Of a DNA stretch of 36,143 nt, positions 14,654 through 22,853 are shown piece by piece. The notes beneath the pieces were generated by a model. The model searched no databases. It was not told where the DNA came from and worked only from the letters and a program-made list of their open reading frames with translations. Position 1 is the first letter of the stretch. Every line of letters starts with the position of its first letter. Source of the DNA: Spirochaetota bacterium (lineage in GTDB: Bacteria > Spirochaetota > Brachyspiria > Brachyspirales > JACRPF01); assembly GCA_038043445.1 (NCBI GenBank), contig JBBTBY010000049.1:1-36143 (forward strand), written 5' to 3'. A program made the translations under genes and the position numbers.

Positions 14654-14681
14654 ATGATACCAGATTTAACCGTCTTGTCAA
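14654..14681 (-). promoter_or_regulatory. Promoter of tRNA-Leu
   Basis: On the minus strand TTGACA (14681-14676), 16 bp, TATCAT (14659-14654), about 16 bases before the mature tRNA 5' end. It may also drive the dehydrogenase gene downstream. Confidence 0.65.
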
Positions 14682-14706
14682 GAATTTTCCCGAAAAAAAG
14701 CCGACA

Positions 14707-16980
14707 TCAATCGCATTTCGAATAACCGCAGGTACGGCACTTCATGCATCCCTCGGAGCGTTCGAGCACACCGCCGCACTCGGGGCATCCGCCGACAGCC
14801 GCTTTTACCGATACCGGCATCGCCTCCGCGTCACCCCGCTCGCTCATATGCACCTTGATATCCTTTATCTCGACGCCGCGCTCCTCGCGCCCGCGCAGAT
14901 AGATATCAAGTGCACGCCCGATGGCATCCGGACATGACAATATCATCTCGCCGTCCTCCCAGATGGGCGACGTACAGCGTATACCGCGAAGCTGTTTTAC
15001 CACGGAATTCACATCGATGCCGCTCCGGAGCGCAAGCGATATCATGCGGCTCACGCCTTCCGCCTGGCTTGATGCGCAGCCGCCGGATTTTCCTATCGTC
15101 GCGAAAAGCTCGCAGAGCCCGTGCTCGTCCTCATTTATCGTAACATAGAGATTGCCGCACGCGGTGGGTATCTTCTGCGTTGAGCCGAACGTGCGCTTCG
15201 GGCGCTCACGCGGCTTGATGTGCCCGGCCACGACTATCTCATGGTCGACCTTCACATCCTCACCCTTGCCTTTGTTCACCTCGCCGATATTAAGGACTTG
15301 ATTCTCGCGCGAGCCGTCACGATACACGGTGACACCTTTACATCCGAGTGAATAGGAAAGGAGATACGCTTCTTTCACATCATCGACGGTGGCGTTCTTC
15401 GGGAAATTTATCGTCTTTGATACGGCATTGTCAGTGAATGCCTGGAACGCCGCCTGTAACCGTATGTGCCATTCGGGGGTGATATCATGCGAGGTGCGGA
15501 ATATCATGCGCCATTTCTCCGGCACTTCGGAGAGCGACTGTACGCTGCCCGCCTTGGCGACTTTCTTCATCAGGTCGTCGGTGTAAAAGCCCTCGCGCTT
15601 GGCTATCATCTCGAATACGGGATTGACCTCGAGCATTTCAGTACCATCAAGCACATTGCGTATGAAGGCGAGCCCGAACACCGGCTCGATGCCGCTCGAT
15701 GCCGCCGCGATGATGCTTATCGTCCCCGTCGGTGCAATGGTCGTTGTCGTCGCATTGCGTATCTGCCGCTTGCCCTTGTATATGCTCTTCCCGTGGTTCG
15801 GGAATACGCCGCGCGTCTTCGCGAGCTCATCGCTTTTTACCTTACTTTCCTTCTGGATGAATTCCATCACTTCGCGGGCTATCTTCTCCGCTTCGGCACT
15901 GTCATACGGTATTGCAAGGAGATAGAGCATGTCGGCAAATCCCATGACGCCAAGGCCTATCTTCCTGTTCGCCTTCACGAGCGCATCGATCTCGGGGAGC
16001 GGATACTTGCTCATATCGATGACATTGTCGAGGAAGTGTACCGATGTGTGAACGGTCTTTTTCAGACCGTCGTAGTCTACCGCGCCATCCTTCACGAAAA
16101 GCGCAAGGTTCACCGATCCGAGATTGCATGCCTCGTAGGGAAGCAAAGGCTGCTCGCCGCAGGGGTTCGTGCTTTCTATGGCACCCACTTCCGGCGTGGG
16201 GTTATACGCATTGATGCGATCGATGAATACAACGCCAGGCTCCCCGTTCTGCCAGGCGAGCTGCGTCATGAGATTGAACACATCGGTAGCGTTCTCCTCG
16301 CGCGCGGCCTGCTTTGTCCGTGGATTGATCACCGTATAGGAAGTTCCTTCGCGCACCGCTTTCATGAACGCATCGGTGACGGCAACGGAGAGATTGAAAT
16401 TCGTAAGTTCTTTCGTATCCGATTTCGACGATATGAATTCCAAGATGTCCGGATGGTCCACACGGAGGATGCCCATATTCGCACCCCGGCGTGTACCGCC
16501 CTGTTTGATGACCTCGGTGGCGGCATTGAACACTTTCATGAAGGAAAGCGGACCGCTCGATACGCCCGACGTCGAACGGACATTATCATTGCGGGGGCGA
16601 AGCCGCGAGAAGGAATACCCCGTTCCCCCGCCGGATTTATGTATGAGCGCTGCATGCTTAATGCTTTCGAATATCTGCTCCATGGAATCTTCTACGGGAA
16701 GCACAAAGCACGCCGCAAGCTGCTGCAGATCGCGCCCGGCGTTCATGAGCGTCGGGGAATTGGGCATGAATGCACGGCTCGCCATGAGATCATAGAATAC
16801 ATCCGCGGTCGCGTTCACGTCGGCTTTGCCATAGAGCTTGTCCGCTTCAGCGATGTTCTTCGCCACGCGCATAAGCATATCGGTCGGCGTCTCCAGGGGT
16901 TTGCCGTCATCATCTTTTTTGAGATATCGTTTTGCGAGCACGTGCTCCGCGTTCGATGACAGCGCTATGGTTTGTTTCAT
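14707..16980 (-). CDS. nrdJ: Class II (B12-dependent) ribonucleoside-diphosphate reductase
   Basis: Makes deoxyribonucleotides using an adenosylcobalamin-generated thiyl radical, with no oxygen requirement or sensitivity. The 757-residue protein has the ATP-binding-type start, PNSPTLMNAG (73-82), the C91 side of the active-site pair (AACFVLPVED), IHKSGGGTGYSFS, the STNPCGEQ finger loop with C274, and TTTTIAPTGTISIIA. A C-terminal domain carries conserved GGCASSQAE and a zinc-ribbon-like end (CPECGG, CRTCGYSKC) found in this subfamily. GGTGGGG precedes ATG 16980. No cobalamin riboswitch is visible in the 152-base upstream gap. It diverges from the TPR gene. Confidence 0.96.
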   Translation of the reverse strand: MKQTIALSSNAEHVLAKRYLKKDDDGKPLETPTDMLMRVAKNIAEADKLYGKADVNATADVFYDLMASRAFMPNSPTLMNAGRDLQQLAACFVLPVEDSMEQIFESIKHAALIHKSGGGTGYSFSRLRPRNDNVRSTSGVSSGPLSFMKVFNAATEVIKQGGTRRGANMGILRVDHPDILEFISSKSDTKELTNFNLSVAVTDAFMKAVREGTSYTVINPRTKQAAREENATDVFNLMTQLAWQNGEPGVVFIDRINAYNPTPEVGAIESTNPCGEQPLLPYEACNLGSVNLALFVKDGAVDYDGLKKTVHTSVHFLDNVIDMSKYPLPEIDALVKANRKIGLGVMGFADMLYLLAIPYDSAEAEKIAREVMEFIQKESKVKSDELAKTRGVFPNHGKSIYKGKRQIRNATTTTIAPTGTISIIAAASSGIEPVFGLAFIRNVLDGTEMLEVNPVFEMIAKREGFYTDDLMKKVAKAGSVQSLSEVPEKWRMIFRTSHDITPEWHIRLQAAFQAFTDNAVSKTINFPKNATVDDVKEAYLLSYSLGCKGVTVYRDGSRENQVLNIGEVNKGKGEDVKVDHEIVVAGHIKPRERPKRTFGSTQKIPTACGNLYVTINEDEHGLCELFATIGKSGGCASSQAEGVSRMISLALRSGIDVNSVVKQLRGIRCTSPIWEDGEMILSCPDAIGRALDIYLRGREERGVEIKDIKVHMSERGDAEAMPVSVKAAVGGCPECGGVLERSEGCMKCRTCGYSKCD

Positions 16981-17020
16981 TTACTTCCCCACCGTGGCGT
17001 TATGTTAAGTAGTGCATCGT

Positions 17021-17049
17021 AATGTAATGTTTTTCACTTTGTTTGTCAA
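17021..17049 (-). promoter_or_regulatory. Promoter of nrdJ
   Basis: On the minus strand TTGACA (17049-17044), 17 bp, TACATT (17026-17021); leader about 34 bases. No clear NrdR-box pair was found around it. Confidence 0.65.
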
Positions 17050-17069
17050 GCACCTGCCGGCATTTTCTC

Positions 17070-17097
17070 TTGACAAATCGCCGATTGGCGGTACTAT
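17070..17097 (+). promoter_or_regulatory. Promoter of the TPR gene
   Basis: TTGACA (17070-17075), 16 bp, TACTAT (17092-17097); TATAAC at 17095-17100 is an alternative -10 box with 19 bp spacing. It is back to back with the nrdJ promoter. Confidence 0.5.
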
Positions 17098-17132
17098 AAC
17101 GCCTGTCGACGCGATCATCTCAGGGGGAGCGT

Positions 17133-19016
17133 ATGTCCGCAAAGAAAAAAACGACCTCATTCACGACAGTCCCGCCGCCGCCGGTCTATAACGAGAAAAA
17201 AACATCCTCAAAAGTCCCCATTATCGTTGCCCTTGTCATCGCGGCGATCATCGGCATACTTGTGGTAAAAGCCTGCGGCTGTTCCGGCATAAGCGATGCG
17301 GACAAGAAGATGATAGAATTCTACAAAGATCGCATCAAACGATATCCGACAGACCCAAAGCATCACTATGACCTTTCAGACCTCTACCGCAAGATCGGCA
17401 TGCTCAAGGAATCGAACGACGAATATGACGCAGCCGAACGCCTGAAACGTGATTCGGACGATAAGGACAGACGCCGCGAAGAAGACAAATTAAGGAAGCT
17501 TCTCGGGAACCGTCCGCCGGACAGTGTAGATAACAATACACGCACGCGCTACGAAGACGAGAAAGAAAAGGAAAGAAAGCGAAAACTCGAAGAAGAAGCG
17601 AAGAAGAACGAGGCGGGCAAACGCAAGCTTGCCGCTCAGAAGCTCGTTGAAGAAGCACGCTCGCTCATCGATAAGGGAAAGCGTGATGAAGCGCGCAAAA
17701 AACTCAACGAAGCGCAGAAGCTCGATGACCGAAACCCGTCAGTCTATACGCTCCTCGGGGAACTCGATCTTGCCGCCGGCGATTTCGATTCCGCCGGCAA
17801 GAACAGCAAAAAGGCCCTGGAGATAGATCCCGACAATGCCGATGCGCACTACAATCTCGGCGAGGTCAACCGCAATCTCGGCTTCGACGATGACGCGGTC
17901 AATGAATACAAGAAGGCGCTCATCACCAATCCGAACCATTTCGACGCGCTCTTCAAGCTCGGCAATATGTACTACCGCAAGGGCATGTACGCAAAAGCGG
18001 CCGAGGCGTATACCGGGGCGCTGCGCATCAAACCCAAACACGTCGGGGCGCTCTATAATCTCGGCAACGCATACAACAAGCTCGGGCGCTCGGGGGATGC
18101 CATCGCAAGCTATCAAAAATCCGTAGACAACAGCGCAAAATCCGATCCGGTCGTCTTCCTTGCCTACAAGCAGATGGGAAGCGTGTATTACAATGCCGGT
18201 AATTTCGATGATGCACTCTCCGCATCGCGCAAGGCACTGGCAATAAAAGAAGCCGCCGATGTGCATGTCATCATCGGCACATGCTATGAGGCGCAGAAAA
18301 AGATAGAGGATGCGAAAGCGAGCTATAAAAGGTCCATCGATATCAAAGCGAACTTCGATGCGTACTATTATCTGGGAAGGCTGCTCTACAATGACCGGCA
18401 TTACGAGAATGCGCTCTCCAGTTTCGCCAATGCCGCGAAGATGAACCCGAAAAGTTCGGAGGCGCTTCTCATGCAGGGCCGAACCTACCTCAAAATGGGT
18501 GATCGCGACAAGGCGAAGGGCGTGCTCGAGCAGGCGGTATCGATAGCACCTGACAGCGCAGGCGCATATACGGAGCTTGCCGATGTATACCGGCGCGAGG
18601 ACAATTACACCAAGGCGATAGAGGTCGTCAAGACCGCACTCAAATATCAGCCGGACTCGCTGCCCGCTCATAACGCCTTGGGTCTTATCTATATCGATTC
18701 AAAGGATTATGACAATGCGGCATCGACGCTCAAGAACGCGATAGCGATAAATCCGGCATACGCGGACACGCATTTCAATCTCGCGACCGTCTACTACAAG
18801 ACGAAGGCGTACAACGATGCGCTTGACGAGCTTACCCGCGTCGTCAAGATCAATCCGCGGTATGCCGAAGCGTATGAAATGCTCGGGGCCATCTACTTCG
18901 ATGTGAAAAGCGATAAGGTAAAGGCGCTTGAGTACTATGAGAAAGTGCTTGAGGTGGAGCCGAATTATCGGAACAAGGCGGCGGTGCAGAAGAATATCGG
19001 TCAGCTGAAACAGTAG
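17133..19016 (+). CDS. Membrane-anchored tetratricopeptide-repeat protein (627 aa)
   Basis: A basic N-terminus is followed by one membrane segment at about 27-46 (VPIIVALVIAAIIGILVVKA). A highly charged, probably coiled region (about 95-185, rich in KERKRKLEEE) follows, then a long run of about a dozen TPR units from residue 185 to the end (for example ADAHYNLGEVNRNLGFDDDA and DTHFNLATVYYKTKAYNDAL). With one anchor and no cleavage site, the repeats are probably exported, forming a protein-binding solenoid. CAGGGGGA sits 4 bases before ATG 17133. The last unit is followed by only a short tail. No partner can be deduced. Monocistronic. Confidence 0.9.
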   Translation: MSAKKKTTSFTTVPPPPVYNEKKTSSKVPIIVALVIAAIIGILVVKACGCSGISDADKKMIEFYKDRIKRYPTDPKHHYDLSDLYRKIGMLKESNDEYDAAERLKRDSDDKDRRREEDKLRKLLGNRPPDSVDNNTRTRYEDEKEKERKRKLEEEAKKNEAGKRKLAAQKLVEEARSLIDKGKRDEARKKLNEAQKLDDRNPSVYTLLGELDLAAGDFDSAGKNSKKALEIDPDNADAHYNLGEVNRNLGFDDDAVNEYKKALITNPNHFDALFKLGNMYYRKGMYAKAAEAYTGALRIKPKHVGALYNLGNAYNKLGRSGDAIASYQKSVDNSAKSDPVVFLAYKQMGSVYYNAGNFDDALSASRKALAIKEAADVHVIIGTCYEAQKKIEDAKASYKRSIDIKANFDAYYYLGRLLYNDRHYENALSSFANAAKMNPKSSEALLMQGRTYLKMGDRDKAKGVLEQAVSIAPDSAGAYTELADVYRREDNYTKAIEVVKTALKYQPDSLPAHNALGLIYIDSKDYDNAASTLKNAIAINPAYADTHFNLATVYYKTKAYNDALDELTRVVKINPRYAEAYEMLGAIYFDVKSDKVKALEYYEKVLEVEPNYRNKAAVQKNIGQLKQ

Positions 19017-19233
19017 AAATCTCCGCGCTTCGGCAGGCTCAGCGGAGTGCCGCGCCGCTCAACGGCCCCGTTGACTGATAATACGACACCACGATGGCCC
19101 CACCAGTCGATGAAATGACGCTTTGTCTCACTGACACCTGCATGTTGTTCACAGGCACCTGTGCAAAGAGCTCACGGGCATCCTCAAATATTCATTCATC
19201 ATCAAAAATATCTCTGTCTTTTCTCCCCAACAA

Positions 19234-19407
19234 CATTTTTTCTTGAGCGAAGCGGCGGGGCGTTCCTGAGCGAGCCTTGCTGTGCGAGCAGATAATACAA
19301 GGGCCGATGAAACGATGCCGTTCCGAGAATTCAAAAAAACGCAAATAAGTTCCTGCGAGTTCAAGGCGAGCGAAGGAATGCCCCGCCGCGTAGCCACAAA
19401 AAAATGC
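19234..19407. repeat. Large imperfect inverted repeat in a gene-free stretch
   Basis: The left arm around 19234-19279 (CATTTTTTCTTG, GCGGCGGGGCGTTCC, CCTTG) is mirrored by a right arm at 19362-19407 (CAAGG, GGAATGCCCCGCCGC, CAAAAAAATG). The core 15-base arms match at 14 positions. It fills part of the 429-base gap between the TPR gene and lptB. The rest of the gap shows only a small hairpin at 19022-19047 (CTCCGC/GCGGAG around CTTCGGCAGGCTCA). The 82-codon frame across the element is judged spurious. Confidence 0.55.
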
Positions 19408-19445
19408 CCTATCCTATCCGGTGCGGCGCCGCAGGCAAAAAACCC

Positions 19446-20201
19446 CTACATCGAGAACTGCTCCCCGAGATAGAACTTCCGCGCAAGCGGGTTATTGACG
19501 ATCTTATCCGAGCGCCCCTCGACCATTATCTTCCCGCGATTGATGACGTAGGCGCGGTCGGTTATCGAGAGCGTTTCGCGCACATTATGATCGGTAATGA
19601 GTATCCCTAAGCCGTGATGCTTGAGCTTTTTGATTATCGATTGGATATCGAATACAGCGATGGGATCGACGCCGGCGAACGGCTCATCGAGAAGGAGGAA
19701 ATCCGGTTCGGTGGCAAGTGCGCGAGCTATCTCCGCCCGCCGCCGCTCACCGCCGGATAATGTGAACGCCTTCTGGAAACGAACGTGCGTAATATCGAGC
19801 TCTTTGAGGATGTAGTCGGTACGCTCTTCGCGTTCGTTCTCCGGCATATCGGTGAACTCGAGCACGGCAAGTATGTTCTCCTCGACGGTGAGCTTGCGGA
19901 ATATCGACGCCTCCTGCGGGAGATAGCCGATACCCTTGCGTGCGCGCTCATGCATGGGAAGCGCGGTGATATCCTCATTGTCGAGGAGTATGCGCCCGCT
20001 GCTTGCGCGGATAAAGCCGACCGTGATGTAAAAGCTCGTGGTCTTTCCCGCACCGTTGGGACCGAGCAGCCCCACCACCTCGCCCTGTTTCACCTGATAC
20101 GACACATCATCGACCACGGTCTTCGCCCCGTACGATTTTGCAACGTTCTCTATCTTGAGCTCACGCACCATCGATCCGGTGTTCTTCTTTCCCGCCGGCA
20201 T
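19446..20201 (-). CDS. lptB: LPS export ABC transporter ATPase LptB
   Basis: The cytoplasmic ATPase that drives lipopolysaccharide transport from the inner membrane along the Lpt bridge. The 251-residue protein has Walker A GPNGAGKTT (47-55), the LptB-type IRASSGRILLDNEDITALPMH, GIGYLPQEASIFRKLTVEENI, signature LSGGERRRAEIARAL, Walker B FLLLDEPFAGVDP, and ITDHNVRETLSITDRAYVI. ATG 20201 shares its A with the TAA of the upstream gene (TAATG), with GAGGAG upstream; an internal ATG at 20171 is possible. Last gene of the kdsA operon. LptA, LptC and LptFG are not in the window. Confidence 0.95.
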   Translation of the reverse strand: MPAGKKNTGSMVRELKIENVAKSYGAKTVVDDVSYQVKQGEVVGLLGPNGAGKTTSFYITVGFIRASSGRILLDNEDITALPMHERARKGIGYLPQEASIFRKLTVEENILAVLEFTDMPENEREERTDYILKELDITHVRFQKAFTLSGGERRRAEIARALATEPDFLLLDEPFAGVDPIAVFDIQSIIKKLKHHGLGILITDHNVRETLSITDRAYVINRGKIMVEGRSDKIVNNPLARKFYLGEQFSM

Positions 20202-21277
20202 TATTCCATCTCCTCTTTCGTACTTTCTCGTGCGCCATAGGCCGTGATGATGCTCCCGCCGGGTATCCGTGCATTGCGCGGGACGATGACACCGGCGAGC
20301 ACGGCGGCCGCATCGTCCTTGCCCGGCGCACCTTTGCATGCGGCCCCGATATGCGCGTTCTCATGCACGGTCTTTCCCGATTTCTGTGCCGACGCATCGT
20401 TCTCGCCGATGACGGCGTTCACGATCGATGCACCGCGCGCTATGACATTACCGGGGAGTATTATCGAATTGACCACCGATGCGCCCTTTTCTATGACGAC
20501 ATGCCCCGCGATGACCGACGATGATACGTCCCCGCCGATGCGGTCGCTGTCGGCCACTATCGTACGCTCCACGTTCGCGCTCCGCTCGATATGTGATTCC
20601 GGCTCATGCACTATCCATGTCGCGATCTCGCGGCTGGTATATGCATAGATGTTCTGGAAATGCGGTATACGGTCGATGACGGCACGGTAATACTGATATA
20701 CCGACGATGGGCGTGCTCCGAAGAAGCCCTTCGGTACGACAGCGTTGGCGGCGCCGAATTCACGTTCGAGCGGCGGCACGAGCGCATCGATGACGTTGCC
20801 GCTCGGGAGTTCCTGGCGGTACATCTTCTTCATCGCGTCCGAGAAGAGCCGCTGTGAGAGCGATACGGCATAGCGCTCCTTCCCTTGCGCAATGAGGTTC
20901 ACTTTGCGTTCGGCGTGAGCGGACCGCACCGCCTTTATATCGAAGTACGCAGGCGCGTCGGCGGAGACGATGAGCACACGCGCAGCCGACCTGTCATGGA
21001 ACGCCTGCATGAGCGCGCTGCAGATATTGCGTTCCGCATAGTAGCGCACACCGCGGGCACGCCAGCCGCCGGAGCAGTATTCCGCCACGACAGAACTGCT
21101 CGTACCGTCGATGACCGATACGGCATCCGCCTTTGCAAGAACGGCATTATTGAGCGCATAATCGATGAAGCGCATCCTCCCGCCGAACGGGAGCATGGGC
21201 ATGCCGCCGAAGGCGAGTTTCGACAGCATGGAATTATCCAGGCCGGCGCAGATGAATACCGCGAGCGTATCCGCCAT
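20201..21277 (-). CDS. GlgD-like nucleotidyltransferase-fold protein
   Basis: A 358-residue protein with the shape of ADP-glucose pyrophosphorylase: N-terminal fold LAVFICAGLDNSMLSKL, MLPFGGRMRFIDYALNNAV, and from about 240 a left-handed beta-helix (IERSANVERTIV, SSSVIAGHVVIEKGASVVNSIILPGNV). The catalytic G-x-G-x-R...AKP stretch of GlgC is absent, replaced by AFGGMPMLPFGG, which resembles non-catalytic GlgD. No glgC partner is present. Position between mtnA and lptB in an envelope operon suggests a role with surface or storage sugars, which is inference. ATG 21277 starts 1 base after the mtnA stop. Confidence 0.72.
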   Translation of the reverse strand: MADTLAVFICAGLDNSMLSKLAFGGMPMLPFGGRMRFIDYALNNAVLAKADAVSVIDGTSSSVVAEYCSGGWRARGVRYYAERNICSALMQAFHDRSAARVLIVSADAPAYFDIKAVRSAHAERKVNLIAQGKERYAVSLSQRLFSDAMKKMYRQELPSGNVIDALVPPLEREFGAANAVVPKGFFGARPSSVYQYYRAVIDRIPHFQNIYAYTSREIATWIVHEPESHIERSANVERTIVADSDRIGGDVSSSVIAGHVVIEKGASVVNSIILPGNVIARGASIVNAVIGENDASAQKSGKTVHENAHIGAACKGAPGKDDAAAVLAGVIVPRNARIPGGSIITAYGARESTKEEME

Positions 21278-21278
21278 G

Positions 21279-22316
21279 CTAAGAGCCCCACAGCGCGCGG
21301 ATATTTTCATGATACGGCGGACGGAGCACACCGTCCTCGGTGATGATGCCGGTGATATGCTCGGCCGGGGCAACATCGAAGGCGGGGTTATACACGGCAA
21401 TGCCGTCCGGCGCTATCTGCCTGCCGCCCCAATGCGTTATCTCTTTCGCGTCGCGCTCCTCAATGGGAATGGCATCGCCCGAAGTGATGGAAAGGTCGAA
21501 CGTCGACCGCGGTGCTGCGATGTAAAAAGGGATGCGGTGATGTTTCGCGAGCACCGAGAGACCGTAGGTACCGACCTTATTCGCAGAATCCCCGTTACCC
21601 GCCACCCGGTCGGCGCCGGTGATGACCTTGGTTACCCCTTTGGTCTTCATCACAATACCGGCCATGCCGTCGGTAATGAGCGTGACATCGATACCGTTCT
21701 TCGATAATTCATAGGTGGTGAGGCGCGCGCCCTGCAACAGCGGCCGGGTCTCAAGGGAATATACCTTCACGCGTTTGCCCTGTTCTTTCGCCATATAGAT
21801 GCATGCGAGCGCGCTGCCGATACCTGCAGTGGCGAGCGACCCCGCATTGCATATCGTCATTATCACATCGCCGTCGGCAATGAGCGCCGCCCCTGCGATG
21901 CCGAGTTTTCTGCCGAGCGTCATATCCTCATCTGCGATGCGGTCCGCTTCGGCGCGCATGGCATCGATAAGGACACCATTCTCCGTGCCTGTATACCCGT
22001 TCACCACGGCACGCTGCCGGTCCAATGCAAAGAAGAGATTCACCGCCGTAGGGCGCGTTGCGGCGAGTTCGTCTATGGCTGCGAGTATCGATCTCCTGCA
22101 TTCGGCGAACGGCTTTGCGCTGAACTGATACGCTGCGACCACGGCACCGTATCCTGCCGCCACGCCGATCGCGGGTGCCCCGCGGACCTTGAGCTGTCGT
22201 ATCGCCGTGCATACTGCCCGATAATCGTCATACGCATCGACGACATATTCCATCGGCAGCTTCGTCTGATCTATGAAAAAAAGTTTTTCGTCCTTGAACG
22301 TAATGAGCCGATCCAT
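21279..22316 (-). CDS. mtnA: S-methyl-5-thioribose-1-phosphate isomerase
   Basis: Converts methylthioribose-1-phosphate to methylthioribulose-1-phosphate in methionine salvage. The 345-residue product carries RGAPAIGVAAGYG, the catalytic-cysteine stretch MTICNAGSLATAGIGSAL, SLETRPLLQGARLTTYEL, and TGADRVAGNGDSANKVGTY with the catalytic aspartate, plus the closing FDVAPAEHITGIITEDG. It belongs to the eIF2B-related fold; ribose-1,5-bisphosphate isomerase relatives lack this exact combination. AAGGAAA lies 9 bases before ATG 22316; an in-frame ATG at 22349 is less likely. No other salvage genes nearby, although polyamine synthesis at 13296-14498 is a possible source of substrate in some routes. 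Confidence 0.93.
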   Translation of the reverse strand: MDRLITFKDEKLFFIDQTKLPMEYVVDAYDDYRAVCTAIRQLKVRGAPAIGVAAGYGAVVAAYQFSAKPFAECRRSILAAIDELAATRPTAVNLFFALDRQRAVVNGYTGTENGVLIDAMRAEADRIADEDMTLGRKLGIAGAALIADGDVIMTICNAGSLATAGIGSALACIYMAKEQGKRVKVYSLETRPLLQGARLTTYELSKNGIDVTLITDGMAGIVMKTKGVTKVITGADRVAGNGDSANKVGTYGLSVLAKHHRIPFYIAAPRSTFDLSITSGDAIPIEERDAKEITHWGGRQIAPDGIAVYNPAFDVAPAEHITGIITEDGVLRPPYHENIRALWGS

Positions 22317-22373
22317 GCGGGCGTTTCCTTGCCTCTGTGTGTAAGCCAATACTACTGGTATCGGCCTGAAAAG

Positions 22374-22850
22374 TCAAACAATGCGTTTTTCATAGGTCAT
22401 CGCGCCGCCGCTCTGCATGCTGTCCATGATGTCGTTCACTATCTCATCGCAGCGTTCGTTCCCGTGATGCCCGGCATGCCCTTCCACCCACTGCCATCGG
22501 ACGTGATGCCGCTCCGCCGCCTTCTGGAGGGCTTCCCACAGATCGCGGTTCTCGACGGGCTTCTTATCCGACTTTTTCCAGCCGCGCTTCATCCATCCGT
22601 GTATCCACTGCGTCATGCCCTTGACCACATAGGTGCTGTCGCTCATGAGCGTGACCTCGCAGCTCTCGGTAAGGCGTTTGAGCGATGCAACGGCAGCGCT
22701 CAATTCCATGCGATTGTTCGTCGTTACGCGTTCGCCGCCGCCGATCTCAAGCTTCATATGCGATGGCAGGTCCTCGATGACCGCGCCCCATGCACCGATG
22801 CCGGGATTGCCGCGGCAGCCGCCGTCGGTATGGATGATCACACGACGCAT
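22374..22850 (-). CDS. rnhA: Ribonuclease HI
   Basis: Cleaves the RNA strand of RNA-DNA hybrids. The 158-residue enzyme shows the full active site: D9 in HTDGGCRGNPG, E49 in NNRMEL, D71 in MSDSTYV, H125 and D135 in VEGHAGHHGNERCD. The basic handle region is present (WMKRGWKKSDKKPV). ATG 22850 lies 3 bases after the stop of the transporter gene. The ribosome site is weak (GGTGAT), so it is probably translated by coupling within the kdsA operon. Confidence 0.95.
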   Translation of the reverse strand: MRRVIIHTDGGCRGNPGIGAWGAVIEDLPSHMKLEIGGGERVTTNNRMELSAAVASLKRLTESCEVTLMSDSTYVVKGMTQWIHGWMKRGWKKSDKKPVENRDLWEALQKAAERHHVRWQWVEGHAGHHGNERCDEIVNDIMDSMQSGGAMTYEKRIV

Positions 22851-22853
22851 CGA

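Noticed and set aside
15466-16959. 497-codon plus-strand frame opposite nrdJ
   Set aside because: It is the complement of a clearly conserved nrdJ, has no recognisable domain, and is rich in R and H as expected of a shadow frame in this codon usage.
16981-17132. Possible cobalamin riboswitch before nrdJ
   Set aside because: The nrdJ leader is only about 34 bases, and no B12-box-like conserved sequence was seen, so there is no room for the aptamer.
19149-19397. 82-codon minus-strand frame between the TPR gene and lptB
   Set aside because: It spans the large inverted repeat, has no promoter or ribosome site and no recognisable domain.
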